From contig NZ_OCTU01000001.1 in assembly GCF_900232945.1 (NCBI RefSeq), positions 764,542-828,541 on the forward strand: DNA of 64,000 nt, in the 5' to 3' direction. The notes under the pieces are model-generated. The model saw only the letters and a list, made by a program, of their open reading frames with translations, had not been told where the DNA came from and searched no databases. Both the position numbers and the translations under genes were made by a program. The DNA comes from Urinicoccus timonensis. GTDB taxonomy: Bacteria > Bacillota > Clostridia > Tissierellales > Peptoniphilaceae. Shown here piece by piece: positions 25,126-33,591 of this stretch (the first letter of the stretch is position 1; every line of letters begins with the position of its first letter).

Positions 25126-25154
25126 ATCATAGTATATCACGAAAGAGATTTCAA
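25126..25154 (-). promoter_or_regulatory. Promoter of the MBOAT-SGNH-sortase operon
   Basis: TTGAAA (25149-25154), a 17-nt spacer and TATGAT (25126-25131), about 27 nt before the MBOAT ATG. Confidence 0.78.
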
Positions 25155-25241
25155 AAGATATTTGCAGAAGGACCATGGCTTTTGCCCCTTACTTTTTTAA
25201 AAATTCTAGCCAATGATCCTGGTGAAAGAGACAAGTCTTTT

Positions 25242-25286
25242 TAAAAAAAGCGACTAGGAATTTTTTGTCCCTAATCGCTTTTTTAA
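25242..25286 (-). terminator. Terminator after the lipoprotein gene
   Basis: Ten-bp stem AGCGATTAGG/CCTAGTCGCT with an 11-nt loop and seven Ts on the minus strand, nine bases after the lipoprotein stop. Confidence 0.88.
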
Positions 25287-25294
25287 CTTATTTT

Positions 25295-25822
25295 TTAGTC
25301 TAACAGGATGATCTTCAAGAGATAATCTTCCTCTTTGTCCTTAAAGAGCTTGTCGGCTTCATTGACATTGGCCCACTTAAAGACTAGGTCTGTCCCTTCC
25401 CCCTCTGGCAGCTGGATCTTGAAATTTTGCACATTTGGCGATAGCCCTTCCAACATATTTTCTTTCTTTATGGGATAGGCTATCTTGCTATAGGAAGTTA
25501 GGTCCAGATAAGTCCCTTCCTCAAGACTCCAGGTATTTATAGGGAGGTACTGGGGAAGACTAATTTCAAGGTCTTCCCTTCCCTTGTCTATTTTTACCTC
25601 TATTTCAGAGCCTGTGTGGACTCCCCCTGCTAGGTCCATGGGGTAGGTCTTACTATTCACCAAGGCTAGATTATTTTTGGGATAGCCCTTGTCATCCAGG
25701 GGAAAGTCTAGGCCTTCCCCGGAAGCTAGCTCATTTTTATGACTACAAGCACTTAGCAAAAATACGGATAAGACCAAGACTAGGAAAAGTTTACTTAGTA
25801 AGGTCTTTTTGTAGCTGGCCAT
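25295..25822 (-). CDS. Putative lipoprotein of unknown function
   Basis: A 175-residue protein with a lipoprotein signal peptide: positive start, hydrophobic core and lipobox LLSAC (Cys26). It should be lipidated and held on the outer face of the membrane. The mature part is mostly beta-like, acidic and has no recognised domain. It follows valS by 53 bp, with a weak hairpin (AGGGC/GCCCT then TTTT, 25841-25855) between, so it may get some read-through from valS. AAGGAG precedes the ATG. Confidence 0.72.
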   Translation of the reverse strand: MASYKKTLLSKLFLVLVLSVFLLSACSHKNELASGEGLDFPLDDKGYPKNNLALVNSKTYPMDLAGGVHTGSEIEVKIDKGREDLEISLPQYLPINTWSLEEGTYLDLTSYSKIAYPIKKENMLEGLSPNVQNFKIQLPEGEGTDLVFKWANVNEADKLFKDKEEDYLLKIILLD

Positions 25823-25875
25823 GGCTTGACTCCTTTCAAAAGGGCTCTATGCCCTTGTCTTAGGATAGGTTCTTT

Positions 25876-28515
25876 TTAGCGATTTTCAATGCTCTCAATC
25901 CGTTTTTTCAATTGGTCGATTTGGGTCTTAAATTGCCCTTCTTTTTCTCTTTCCTTGGCTACTAGAGCTTCGGGTGCTTTACTTACAAAGCCTTGGTTGG
26001 CTAATTTTTTCACCACCCGGTCCAGTTCGGACTCGGCTGTGCCCAATTCTTTCTTCAATCTTTGAAGTTCTTTTTCATAGTCTACCAGGTCTTCCAAGGG
26101 CATGTAGTATTCTACCCCTTGGGATACAACAGATAGGTGGTCTCCTTCCAGGTCTTTGGGATTTTCAATCCATTCAAAACCTGTGGAGAAGCCTTGGGTT
26201 TTGAAAAATCCTTCAGTCCCTTCCAAGGCTTCTTTAGCCTTGGCGTCTTGGCTGTAAAGGAGGGTCTTGGATTTTTTGTTGGGGGCAATGTTCATTTCTG
26301 CCCGGGCATTCCGGATGGCCCGAATGGCTTCTTGGACTCTTTCCAACTTGTCTTCTGCCTCAGGATCCAGGTAACTGTCGTCTTCTTCTGGCCAATGGTT
26401 GACCATTAAGAAGTCTTGGCTGTCAGGAAGCTTTGACCAAATTTCTTCTGTAATAAAGGGCATAAAGGGATGGAGCAGGCGGAGGATGTCTTTTAAGACA
26501 GCAGCCAAAACGCTCACAGCCACTTTCTTATCTTCTGCATCTTGGCTAAAGAGACGGGGTTTTACCAGTTCAATATACCAGTCACAGAAGTCGGACCAAA
26601 TATAGTTTAAAACAGCATCTGCAGCCAGTCCCAGGTCATAGTGGTCTAATTTTTCTGCCACTTCCCGGGCCACTCTTTGGCCCTTGGAAAGAATCCACCG
26701 GTCCTCTAGCTGCAAGTCTTTGATGTCTTTTAGGTCATAGAGGTCGTCAGTCATGTGCATAAAGACAAAGCGAGAAGCGTTCCAAAGCTTATTGGCAAAG
26801 TTCCGGTTGGCTTCCACCCGGTCAATGGAAAACCGCATGTCGTTGCCAGGGCTATTTCCTGTAATTAGGGTAAAGCGCAGGGCATCTGCTCCATATTGGT
26901 CGATAATTTCCAAGGGGTCAATTCCATTGCCCAAGGACTTGGACATCTTCCGGCCTTGCTCATCCAGAACCAGACCCGTTAAAAAGACATCCTTAAAGGG
27001 CAATTGGCCGGTTTGTTCCAAGGCAGAGAAAACCATCCGAACCACCCAGAAAAAGATAATGTCATAACCTGTACACAGGACATTGGTGGGATAGAAATAG
27101 TCCAGGTCCTCGGTCTTATTGGGCCATCCCAGGGTGGAGAAGGGCCAAAGGGCTGAGGAGAACCAGGTATCCAGGGTGTCGGGATCCCGGTGGACTGACC
27201 CGCCGCAAGCGGGGCACTTGTCAATTTCCTCTGTCGTAACCTCTACATGGTCACAATGGTCGCAATAGTAGACAGGCATTTGGTGGCCCCACCAAAGTTG
27301 ACGGGAAATACACCAGTCCCGGATATTTTCCAACCAATGGCTGTAAATCTTTCCAAAACGGTCGGGAATAAAGTGGAGGTCTCCCTTTTGGTAGGCTTCC
27401 AAAGCAGGCTTGGCCAGGGGTTCCATCTTGACAAACCATTGCTTGGAAATCAATGGTTCAATGACAGTCTTACAACGCTCGCAATGGCCCACTGCATTGT
27501 GGTGGTTGTCAACCTTGACTAAAAGACCCTTTTGATCAAAGTCTTCTACGATTTTCTTCCGGGCTTCAAACCGTTCCAGACCAGCATAGGGCCCTGCATT
27601 TTCATTTAGATAACCCTTTTGGTCAATGACAATACATTGGCCCAGGTCATGACGTGCTCCAACTTCAAAGTCGTTGGGGTCATGGGAGGGGGTAATCTTT
27701 ACAGCCCCTGTTCCAAATTCCATTTCTACATAGCTGTCAGCAATAATGGGAATTTCCCGGTCCATAAAGGGCAGTTGGATGGCCTTACCCACTAGGTCTG
27801 TATAACGGTCATCTTCTGGGTTGACAGCCACAGCCAAGTCGCCTGGAATGGTTTCCGGTCTAGTAGTGGCTATTTGTAAATAACCTGACCCGTCTGTCAA
27901 GGGATATTTAAAGGTCCAAATCTTTCCATCGTGCTCAATATGCTCTACTTCTGCATCAGAAATAGCTGTATGGCAGTGGGGACACCAGTTGATGATCCGG
28001 TCTCCCCGGTAGATTAGGTCCTTTTCATAGAGTTCCATAAAGACCTCTTCTACGGCCTTGGATAGGTTGTCATCCAGGGTAAAGGCCTCCCGGTCCCAGT
28101 CACAGGACACTCCCAGTTTCTTCAACTGGTTCTTGATATTACCACCATATTCTTCTGTCCAGGCCCAGGCTTCCTTCAAAAACTCTTCCCGGCCCAGGTC
28201 TTCCTTGGACTTGCCTTGGCTTTTAAGTTTTTCCACGACCTTGGCTTCGGTGGAAATGGACGCATGGTCTGTCCCTGGCAGGAAGAGGGCTTGGTAACCC
28301 TTAAGACGTTTAAAGCGGATTAAAATATCTTGAATGGTGTTGTTTAGGGCATGACCCATGTGTAAATTTCCCGTTACATTTGGTGGGGGCATGACGATGG
28401 TGTAGGGTTCCTTTGACCGGTCTACTTCCGGATGAAAGGCATGGTCCTCCATCCACTCCCCATAAATTCGATCCTCAAAATCCTTGGGATCATATGTTTT
28501 TGCTAATTCTTTCAC
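25876..28515 (-). CDS. valS: Valyl-tRNA synthetase
   Basis: Charges tRNA-Val and edits threonine. At 879 residues it is the usual length. Motifs are the HIGH form HMGHA after PPPNVTGN, KMSKS in GRKMSKSLGNG, the CP1 editing insertion, an anticodon-binding domain, and the C-terminal coiled coil (ELQRLKKELGTAESELDRVV). The longest frame begins at 28557, but GAGGAGG lies five bases before a GTG at 28513-28515, giving VKELAKTYDPKDF, which fits the family's N-terminus. A T-box leader controls it. Confidence 0.97.
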   Translation of the reverse strand: MKELAKTYDPKDFEDRIYGEWMEDHAFHPEVDRSKEPYTIVMPPPNVTGNLHMGHALNNTIQDILIRFKRLKGYQALFLPGTDHASISTEAKVVEKLKSQGKSKEDLGREEFLKEAWAWTEEYGGNIKNQLKKLGVSCDWDREAFTLDDNLSKAVEEVFMELYEKDLIYRGDRIINWCPHCHTAISDAEVEHIEHDGKIWTFKYPLTDGSGYLQIATTRPETIPGDLAVAVNPEDDRYTDLVGKAIQLPFMDREIPIIADSYVEMEFGTGAVKITPSHDPNDFEVGARHDLGQCIVIDQKGYLNENAGPYAGLERFEARKKIVEDFDQKGLLVKVDNHHNAVGHCERCKTVIEPLISKQWFVKMEPLAKPALEAYQKGDLHFIPDRFGKIYSHWLENIRDWCISRQLWWGHQMPVYYCDHCDHVEVTTEEIDKCPACGGSVHRDPDTLDTWFSSALWPFSTLGWPNKTEDLDYFYPTNVLCTGYDIIFFWVVRMVFSALEQTGQLPFKDVFLTGLVLDEQGRKMSKSLGNGIDPLEIIDQYGADALRFTLITGNSPGNDMRFSIDRVEANRNFANKLWNASRFVFMHMTDDLYDLKDIKDLQLEDRWILSKGQRVAREVAEKLDHYDLGLAADAVLNYIWSDFCDWYIELVKPRLFSQDAEDKKVAVSVLAAVLKDILRLLHPFMPFITEEIWSKLPDSQDFLMVNHWPEEDDSYLDPEAEDKLERVQEAIRAIRNARAEMNIAPNKKSKTLLYSQDAKAKEALEGTEGFFKTQGFSTGFEWIENPKDLEGDHLSVVSQGVEYYMPLEDLVDYEKELQRLKKELGTAESELDRVVKKLANQGFVSKAPEALVAKEREKEGQFKTQIDQLKKRIESIENR

Positions 28516-28536
28516 TCTGACCTCCTCAATATATCC

Positions 28537-28736
28537 ATAAAAAAAGTCCCCATCCAAAAGGACGAGGAACGCGGTACCACCTTAATTTCGTAATTATACG
28601 ACACTTTTAACCCATAACGGAGTCACCCGAAACCCTTGGTTTCCAACAAAAAGCAACCTTCACCGGCTTCCCCTGTCAATTTCCAGCAAGCATTGACTCT
28701 CTGTAAGCTTCCACCAGCTACTCCTCTTTCTTATAC
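28537..28736 (-). promoter_or_regulatory. T-box leader controlling valS (specifier GUU, valine)
   Basis: The conserved T-box AAGGTGGTACCGCG is at 28570-28583. In stem I, AAAGAG (28724-28729) pairs with CTTTTT, then an internal loop with GAGTA faces GAAGGTTG, then GCTGG pairs with CCGGT. The specifier in the loop reads GTT (28655-28657) followed by a purine, a valine codon. Uncharged tRNA-Val should pair there and at the T-box and favour antitermination. Confidence 0.92.
28539..28570 (-). terminator. Regulated terminator of the valS T-box
   Basis: Stem TCCTCGTCC/GGATGGGGA with a TTTT loop and a seven-T run, overlapping the 3' side of the T-box antiterminator so the two forms are mutually exclusive. 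Confidence 0.82.
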
Positions 28737-28749
28737 GGTATATACATTC

Positions 28750-28778
28750 ATTATAAGAGCTGGGGCCCGGCCTGTCAA
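28750..28778 (-). promoter_or_regulatory. Perfect consensus promoter of valS
   Basis: TTGACA (28773-28778), a 17-nt spacer and TATAAT (28750-28755): both hexamers match consensus and the spacing is ideal. Such a strong promoter fits control by attenuation in the T-box leader. Confidence 0.93.
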
Positions 28779-28803
28779 GAAACTTCCTGGCCCTTTCCCC
28801 AAA

Positions 28804-28846
28804 AGAAAAAAGACCCCAGCCCGGCCTGTCAAACCGGGTGGGGTCC
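28804..28846 (-). terminator. Terminator after trpS
   Basis: Minus-strand GGACCCC-CCCGG pairs with CCGGG-GGGGTC and is followed by six Ts. It lies 16 bases after the trpS stop. Confidence 0.85.
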
Positions 28847-28861
28847 AAAATTTTTAAAGAC

Positions 28862-29851
28862 TTAACGAGGGATAAAGCCCATTTTCTTGTAGACCTTCCG
28901 TAAAATCTTACTAGCCCGTCTTGAGGCCTTTTCTGCCCCTTGTCGGTAGACTTCTTCCAAGTAGGCCTTGTCGCTGCGAATTTCATGGAAGCGGTCCCGA
29001 ATGGGTCCAATTTCTCCAATGACAGCTTCCGCCACGTCTTCCTTTAAGACTCCATAGCCCTTGCCATCATAGTCCTTTAAAAGGTCTTCAATGGTCCGAC
29101 CGGAGCAAGCAGAATAAATATCCAGGAGGTTTTTCACCCCGGCTTGCTGGTCATTGTAGGCAATATGGCCTTCTGAATCCGTCACAGCCCGTTTGAACTT
29201 CCGACGGATGACATCGTCTTGGTCCAAAATCAAGATAAAGGAGTTTTCATCCGCATCGGACTTGGACATCTTCTTTGTAGGATCTTGGAGGCTCATAACC
29301 CGACCTCCCACCTTGGCCTTGAGCATTTCTGGCAAGACAAAGGTTTCAGAATAGCGAGAGTTGAAGCGTTCTGCCAGGTCTCTTGTAATTTCAATATGTT
29401 GCTTTTGGTCATCTCCTACTGGGACATAGTGGGTTCCATATAGGAGGATGTCTGAAGCCATGAGGACAGGATAATTTAAGAGGCCGGCATTGACTTCATT
29501 GGTTTTTTCCGCCTTGGACTTAAACTGGGTCATCCTTTGCAATTGACCCAGGCCTGTCATGGTATTTAAGAGCCACATTAATTCCACATGAGCCGGAACG
29601 TGGGACTGGATATAGATGGTAGACTTGTCTGGGTCAATCCCTACGGCCAGGTAGAGGGCCAGGATGTCCAAACTATGAGCCCTTAAGACCTTGGGCTCTT
29701 GAGGGACGGTTATGGCGTGCATGTCGGCTATACAATAAATACAGTCATAGTCTTCTTGGAGGGGCGGAAAATTCCGTAAGGCCCCTATATAATTTCCCAG
29801 GGTTAGGTTCCCTGAAGGTTGAATCCCACTATATACGATTTTTTTATCCAT
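28862..29851 (-). CDS. trpS: Tryptophanyl-tRNA synthetase
   Basis: Charges tRNA-Trp. A class I enzyme of 329 residues. Signatures are GIQPSGNLTLGNYIGA (HIGH region) and KKMSKS. The longest frame starts five codons earlier, but AAGGAAG is best spaced from the ATG at 29849-29851 (MDKKIVYSG). No T-box lies in the short divergent region shared with the P1 peptidase gene. A candidate minus-strand promoter (TTGTAA then TGTAAG, 17 nt apart) overlaps the peptidase promoter. Confidence 0.97.
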   Translation of the reverse strand: MDKKIVYSGIQPSGNLTLGNYIGALRNFPPLQEDYDCIYCIADMHAITVPQEPKVLRAHSLDILALYLAVGIDPDKSTIYIQSHVPAHVELMWLLNTMTGLGQLQRMTQFKSKAEKTNEVNAGLLNYPVLMASDILLYGTHYVPVGDDQKQHIEITRDLAERFNSRYSETFVLPEMLKAKVGGRVMSLQDPTKKMSKSDADENSFILILDQDDVIRRKFKRAVTDSEGHIAYNDQQAGVKNLLDIYSACSGRTIEDLLKDYDGKGYGVLKEDVAEAVIGEIGPIRDRFHEIRSDKAYLEEVYRQGAEKASRRASKILRKVYKKMGFIPR

Positions 29852-29878
29852 ACTGCTTCCTTTCAAATGATTGATTTC

Positions 29879-29907
29879 TTACAAAAGAATTCTCCCTATG
29901 TTACAAT
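29879..29907 (+). promoter_or_regulatory. Promoter of the P1 peptidase gene
   Basis: TTACAA (29879-29884), a 17-nt spacer and TACAAT (29902-29907), about 29 nt before the ATG. Confidence 0.55.
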
Positions 29908-29935
29908 AAAAAACAAAGACTTAAGGAGGAAATCT

Positions 29936-30931
29936 ATGTATTGGTTTTATAAAAAAGGTCCGAAAAATAACTTATGCGATGTCCCGGGAGTCCGGGTAGG
30001 CCACTTGACCCTGGAAGATTCTGGCCGGGGAATCCACACCGGGATTACAGCCATCCTGCCCCCAGGAGATAACCCCTATCGGGATAAATTCATTGCCGCC
30101 GCCCACCGGATCAACGGCTTTGGCAAACCCCTGGGCCTGGACCAGGTTCGGGAGCTGGGAGAAATTGAATCCCCCATCCTCTTAACCAACACCCTATCCA
30201 TTGGGGATGCCTGTCGGGGACTTTTGGACTACATGGTAGACTTGGACCAAAGCATTGGCCGTCCCACCACCATCAACCCCCTGGTTTTGGAGTGTAATGA
30301 TGGGAATATCAATGACATCCGCCTCATGGCTCTGGAGCCTGGCCATGCCCTGGAGGCCATCCGGTCTGCCAGAGAAGATTTTGACCAGGGATCCCTAGGA
30401 GCCGGAACCGGCATGGTTTGCTATGGCCTCAAGGGAGGCATCGGGTCTGCTTCCCGGGTCCTGGAAGTCCAAGGGAAGACCTACACCCTGGGAGCCTTGG
30501 TTTTGGCCAATTTTGGTTCTACCCAAGACCTTTGCATCCTGGGTCAAAAGCTGGGTCCTGACCTGGTCCAAGAGGAAACGGAAGACCAGGGATCCATTGT
30601 CACCATCCTGGCCACAGACCTTCCCTTGGATTCCCGCCAGCTCCTCCGCCTTTGTAAACGGGTCCAATCCGGCATCGCCCGAACCGGGTCCTTTAGCGGT
30701 CACGGCAGTGGAGAATTCGCCCTGGCCTTTAGCACCTGCCCTAATCCTTCCATCCAAGACCCAGACCTAAACCCCATCTTTCGAGCCACTGTGGAAGTGG
30801 TGGAGGAAAGCATCCTAAAGAGCCTCTACCTCAACCAGTCCAAGAGGGCCTATTCAGGCAAGGTCTTCCAGTCCTTAAAGGACCGGGCCCGGGACCATGG
30901 AGTCACCCTACCAGACCTAGCGGCGGACTAG
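29936..30931 (+). CDS. P1-family (DmpA-like) aminopeptidase
   Basis: A 331-residue N-terminal-nucleophile-type peptidase precursor. Typical segments are CDVPGVRVGH, GAGTGMVCYGLKGG and GHGSGEFALAFST, where the Gly-Ser bond is the expected autocleavage site and the serine the nucleophile of the beta chain. DmpA relatives release N-terminal residues or D-amino acids. The frame is open from 29819, but AAGGAGG precedes ATG 29936. There is no signal peptide, so it is cytoplasmic. Its 3' end overlaps the convergent amidohydrolase by 15 bp. Confidence 0.88.
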   Translation: MYWFYKKGPKNNLCDVPGVRVGHLTLEDSGRGIHTGITAILPPGDNPYRDKFIAAAHRINGFGKPLGLDQVRELGEIESPILLTNTLSIGDACRGLLDYMVDLDQSIGRPTTINPLVLECNDGNINDIRLMALEPGHALEAIRSAREDFDQGSLGAGTGMVCYGLKGGIGSASRVLEVQGKTYTLGALVLANFGSTQDLCILGQKLGPDLVQEETEDQGSIVTILATDLPLDSRQLLRLCKRVQSGIARTGSFSGHGSGEFALAFSTCPNPSIQDPDLNPIFRATVEVVEESILKSLYLNQSKRAYSGKVFQSLKDRARDHGVTLPDLAAD

Positions 30932-32197
30932 TTGGTCCATCCGGTCTTGGACTGTTTTTAAAAGATTGTCATAGTCAATCTTAGTCAATTGACGGTCCCT
31001 TAAGACAAATTCCCCATCAATTAAAACTGATTCCACATCTTCCGCCTGGGCCGAATAGCAAAGGGCGGAGATTAGGTTGTTCTTGGGGGTAAAGGAGGCT
31101 GAATTTAAGTTGAAGATGGTTAAATCGGCCGCCTTGCCCTCTTCAATGGACCCTACTTGGTCCTCCAAGCCCAGGGCCTTGGCCCCGTTAATGGTAGCCA
31201 TCTTTAAGATTTCCATAGCCGGTAGGGCCTTGGGGTCCATGTTGACAGCCTTGTTGACAATGGATCCAATATGGATTTCTTCCAATATATTTTGATTGTT
31301 GTTGGAGGAATCTCCATCGGTTCCAATCCCCATAACAATCCCCTTGTCCAGCATCTTTTGCACCGGGGTAAAGCCCGAAGCCAATTTTAGGTTGCTGGAG
31401 GGGTTGTAGATGGGATAAAAGCGTCGATTCTTTACCAGGTCCATCTCTTCCTCAGTAATGTGGACACAGTGGGCCGCAATGACATGGAGATCCAGCATGC
31501 CCAAAGATTCAATATATTGAATGGGGGTCATGTAGTGGTCCCGTTTACAGTCTTCCACTTCCTTGATGGTTTCGGACATGTGGATGTTAATGACCCCGTC
31601 CATTTCCTTGGCCAGGTCAATAATTTCCTTTAAATAGTCCTCGCCACAGGTGTAGATGGCATGGGGGGAAGGCACCACCCGGAGACGGCCATTGCCTTTT
31701 TTGTGGTATTTTTGATAAAGGGCCCGGGTTTGGTCCAACTTCAAGTCCTTATCCCCGTCTTCAATCAAGCCCCGGGTCAAGATACCCCTCATCCCAATTT
31801 CCAAGGCGGCATCTCCCACCCGGTCCATTTCATAGTATTGGTCACAAAAACAAGTGGCCCCAGACCGGATCATTTCAGCCATAGACAAGAGAGACCCCCA
31901 GTAGATGTCCTCCCGGTCCAACTTGGCTTCAATAGGCCAAATAGCATCTTCCAACCAAGTTTGCAATTCCAAATCGTCGGCATAGTTCCGTAAAAGGCTC
32001 ATGCCCAGGTGAGTGTGGCCGTTGATAAAGCCCGGAGTCACTAATTTTCTCCGGCCGTCCAAGACCTCGTCTGCCTGGATATCTAAATTTTTCCCAATCT
32101 TGGCAATCCGGCTTCCTTCAATATAGATGTCCATATCCTCCTGGATTTTTTCTCCAATTACATCTAAAAAGCGTGTATTTTTAATCAATAGTGACAT
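30917..32197 (-). CDS. Metal-dependent amidohydrolase (MTA/SAH deaminase-like)
   Basis: A 426-residue TIM-barrel amidohydrolase of the TRZ/ATZ and MtaD class. Metal and catalytic residues appear in GFINGHTHLGMSLLR, in HMSET, in AAHCVH and in IGTDGDSSNNNQ. Close relatives deaminate S-adenosylhomocysteine, methylthioadenosine or adenosine; the exact substrate cannot be read off. ATG 32195-32197 is preferred over one two codons earlier because the GGGGG ribosome site abuts the first. It is convergent with and overlaps the P1 peptidase gene. Confidence 0.86.
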   Translation of the reverse strand: MSLLIKNTRFLDVIGEKIQEDMDIYIEGSRIAKIGKNLDIQADEVLDGRRKLVTPGFINGHTHLGMSLLRNYADDLELQTWLEDAIWPIEAKLDREDIYWGSLLSMAEMIRSGATCFCDQYYEMDRVGDAALEIGMRGILTRGLIEDGDKDLKLDQTRALYQKYHKKGNGRLRVVPSPHAIYTCGEDYLKEIIDLAKEMDGVINIHMSETIKEVEDCKRDHYMTPIQYIESLGMLDLHVIAAHCVHITEEEMDLVKNRRFYPIYNPSSNLKLASGFTPVQKMLDKGIVMGIGTDGDSSNNNQNILEEIHIGSIVNKAVNMDPKALPAMEILKMATINGAKALGLEDQVGSIEEGKAADLTIFNLNSASFTPKNNLISALCYSAQAEDVESVLIDGEFVLRDRQLTKIDYDNLLKTVQDRMDQLVRR

Positions 32198-32288
32198 AGT
32201 CATCCCCCTTTTCTTCTAGTATATCAAAAGATGGGGCCTTTTACATAAAGATTTTTCCGGTCTTTTTGGCAAAAATTTCCCTAAACCC

Positions 32289-32317
32289 TTTACCCCAGGC
32301 CCCAAATAGTGTATAAT
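32289..32317 (+). promoter_or_regulatory. Promoter of rpsD
   Basis: TTTACC (32289-32294), a 17-nt spacer and TATAAT (32312-32317). It starts a leader of about 48 nt. Confidence 0.75.
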
Positions 32318-32328
32318 GCTTCATGGCT

Positions 32329-32357
32329 TATAAATTATCGCGGCAGAAAATTTATAG
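32329..32357 (+). promoter_or_regulatory. rpsD leader hairpin
   Basis: TATAAATT and AATTTATA form an 8-bp stem right before the AGGAG ribosome site. S4 represses its own mRNA through a leader structure in other Bacillota. This one is much smaller than the Bacillus S4 leader, so any role is inference. Confidence 0.45.
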
Positions 32358-32371
32358 GAGATGAAAATTTA

Positions 32372-32968
32372 ATGGCAAAGATGATGGGACCCCGTTTTAA
32401 AGAATCTAGAAGATTGGGGTTAAATGTATGCGGGCATCCAAAGGCTATGAAACGTGCCGTAAAGGGAACTGCTCGTTCAGACAAGAAATTAACTGAATAT
32501 GGTAAGCAATTACTAGAAAAACAACGTCTTCGTGCTTACTACGGCGTTATGGAAAAACAATTTGTTAACTACTTCCTAGAAGCAAAGAAATCCAAGGAAC
32601 AAACAGGTCCAGCCCTGGTTAAAATCCTTGAAACTCGTTTAGACAACATGACCTACCGCATGGGATTTGCTTCTTCCATCCGTCAAGCTCGTCAAATGGT
32701 AACTCATGGACACATGCTTGTAAATGGTAAAAAAGTAGATATTCCATCCTACCGTTTAAGCGTTGGCGACGAAGTTGCTTTAGCACCAAGAGGAAAAAAA
32801 GTTGACTTATTTAAAGACAACTACGAAACTAACTTCGTAACTTCCTATCCTTACATCAGCAAGGACAAGGACCTAAAAGCAACCTTCTCTGCTGAAATCA
32901 ACCGTGAAGACATTCCAGTAGAAATTGAAGACCAATTAATCGTTGAATTCTATTCTAAGAATATGTAA
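32372..32968 (+). CDS. rpsD: 30S ribosomal protein S4
   Basis: A primary 16S rRNA binder of 198 residues with the N-terminal S4 domain ([20 protein letters not shown]) and the S4 RNA-binding motif ([38 protein letters not shown]). It has one N-terminal Cys, so no zinc knuckle. Start by homology at ATG 32372; the open frame upstream has no support. It stands alone with its own promoter and terminator, away from rpsK-rpoA where many bacteria carry it. Confidence 0.97.
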   Translation: MAKMMGPRFKESRRLGLNVCGHPKAMKRAVKGTARSDKKLTEYGKQLLEKQRLRAYYGVMEKQFVNYFLEAKKSKEQTGPALVKILETRLDNMTYRMGFASSIRQARQMVTHGHMLVNGKKVDIPSYRLSVGDEVALAPRGKKVDLFKDNYETNFVTSYPYISKDKDLKATFSAEINREDIPVEIEDQLIVEFYSKNM

Positions 32969-32976
32969 TTCGGCAA

Positions 32977-33002
32977 AGAGAGCCCATGGGCTCTCTTTTT
33001 TT
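32977..33002 (+). terminator. Terminator after rpsD
   Basis: Stem AGAGAGCCC/GGGCTCTCT with a tiny loop and seven Ts. Confidence 0.92.
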
Positions 33003-33015
33003 ATGCCCGCCCATT

Positions 33016-33050
33016 AAAAAAGTGCTTGGATCTGAATCCAGCACTTTTTT
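33016..33050 (-). terminator. Two-way terminator between rpsD and the stress protein gene
   Basis: AGTGCTGGAT/ATCCAAGCACT stem flanked by A run and T run on both strands. On the minus strand it follows the universal stress protein stop. Confidence 0.85.
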
Positions 33051-33053
33051 CAT

Positions 33054-33497
33054 TTAATCTTCTTTTGACTTAACCACCAGGACAGAAACCTTGGATTGGT
33101 TCAGAACCTTGGAGGAAACACTGCCCAGGAGGGTCCTGGAAAAGGCCCCTAGGCCCCGGTTCCCCATGACAATCAAGTCCACTTCTTTTTCCATGGCCAC
33201 TTCTTCAATTTCTTGAGAGGCACTACCGGTGGTGTAGAGGGTTTCAAGACCATAGGGGTAGTCCTTTAAGCTTTTTTCCACATCTTCAAGGATAAAGTCT
33301 GCCCTTTCCTGGTTGGCCTTGGACACTTCCATGCTATAGGGAAAGTTAGATGGATATTGCTCAAAAATACTGACTTCCGGAATAACCGTCAGGACAATAA
33401 GGTCGGACTGGAACTTTTCCCCTAGTTCCCGAGCCGCCTGGATGCTCTTTTCAGATGCCTTAGACCCATCGATGGGAATCAAAATACGTTTAAACAT
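33054..33497 (-). CDS. Universal stress protein (UspA family)
   Basis: A small cytoplasmic nucleotide-binding protein of 147 residues. The fold starts FKRILIPIDGSKASEKS and ends with the ATP-binding pattern VMGNRGLGAFSRTLLGSVS, the G-2x-G-9x-G-S/T motif of ATP-binding UspA proteins. The longest frame adds 22 codons, but GAGGTGAG before ATG 33495-33497 and homology set the start. Single gene with its own terminator. Confidence 0.93.
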   Translation of the reverse strand: MFKRILIPIDGSKASEKSIQAARELGEKFQSDLIVLTVIPEVSIFEQYPSNFPYSMEVSKANQERADFILEDVEKSLKDYPYGLETLYTTGSASQEIEEVAMEKEVDLIVMGNRGLGAFSRTLLGSVSSKVLNQSKVSVLVVKSKED

Positions 33498-33563
33498 AGA
33501 CTCACCTCTTTCTAGTCTACTTATACCCCATTTCCTAGATTTCAATAGGTAAAATCTTTCCAT

Positions 33564-33588
33564 AAAAAAAACGGTGGTTTCCCACCGC
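33564..33588 (-). terminator. Terminator after the G5/3D protein gene
   Basis: CGGTGG/CCACCG stem with an eight-T run on the minus strand, directly after the stop codon. Confidence 0.85.
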
Positions 33589-33591
33589 TTC

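Noticed and set aside
28660..29019. 119-codon frame overlapping the T-box leader and the end of trpS
   Set aside because: It covers the trpS terminator, the valS promoter and the T-box, all well supported.
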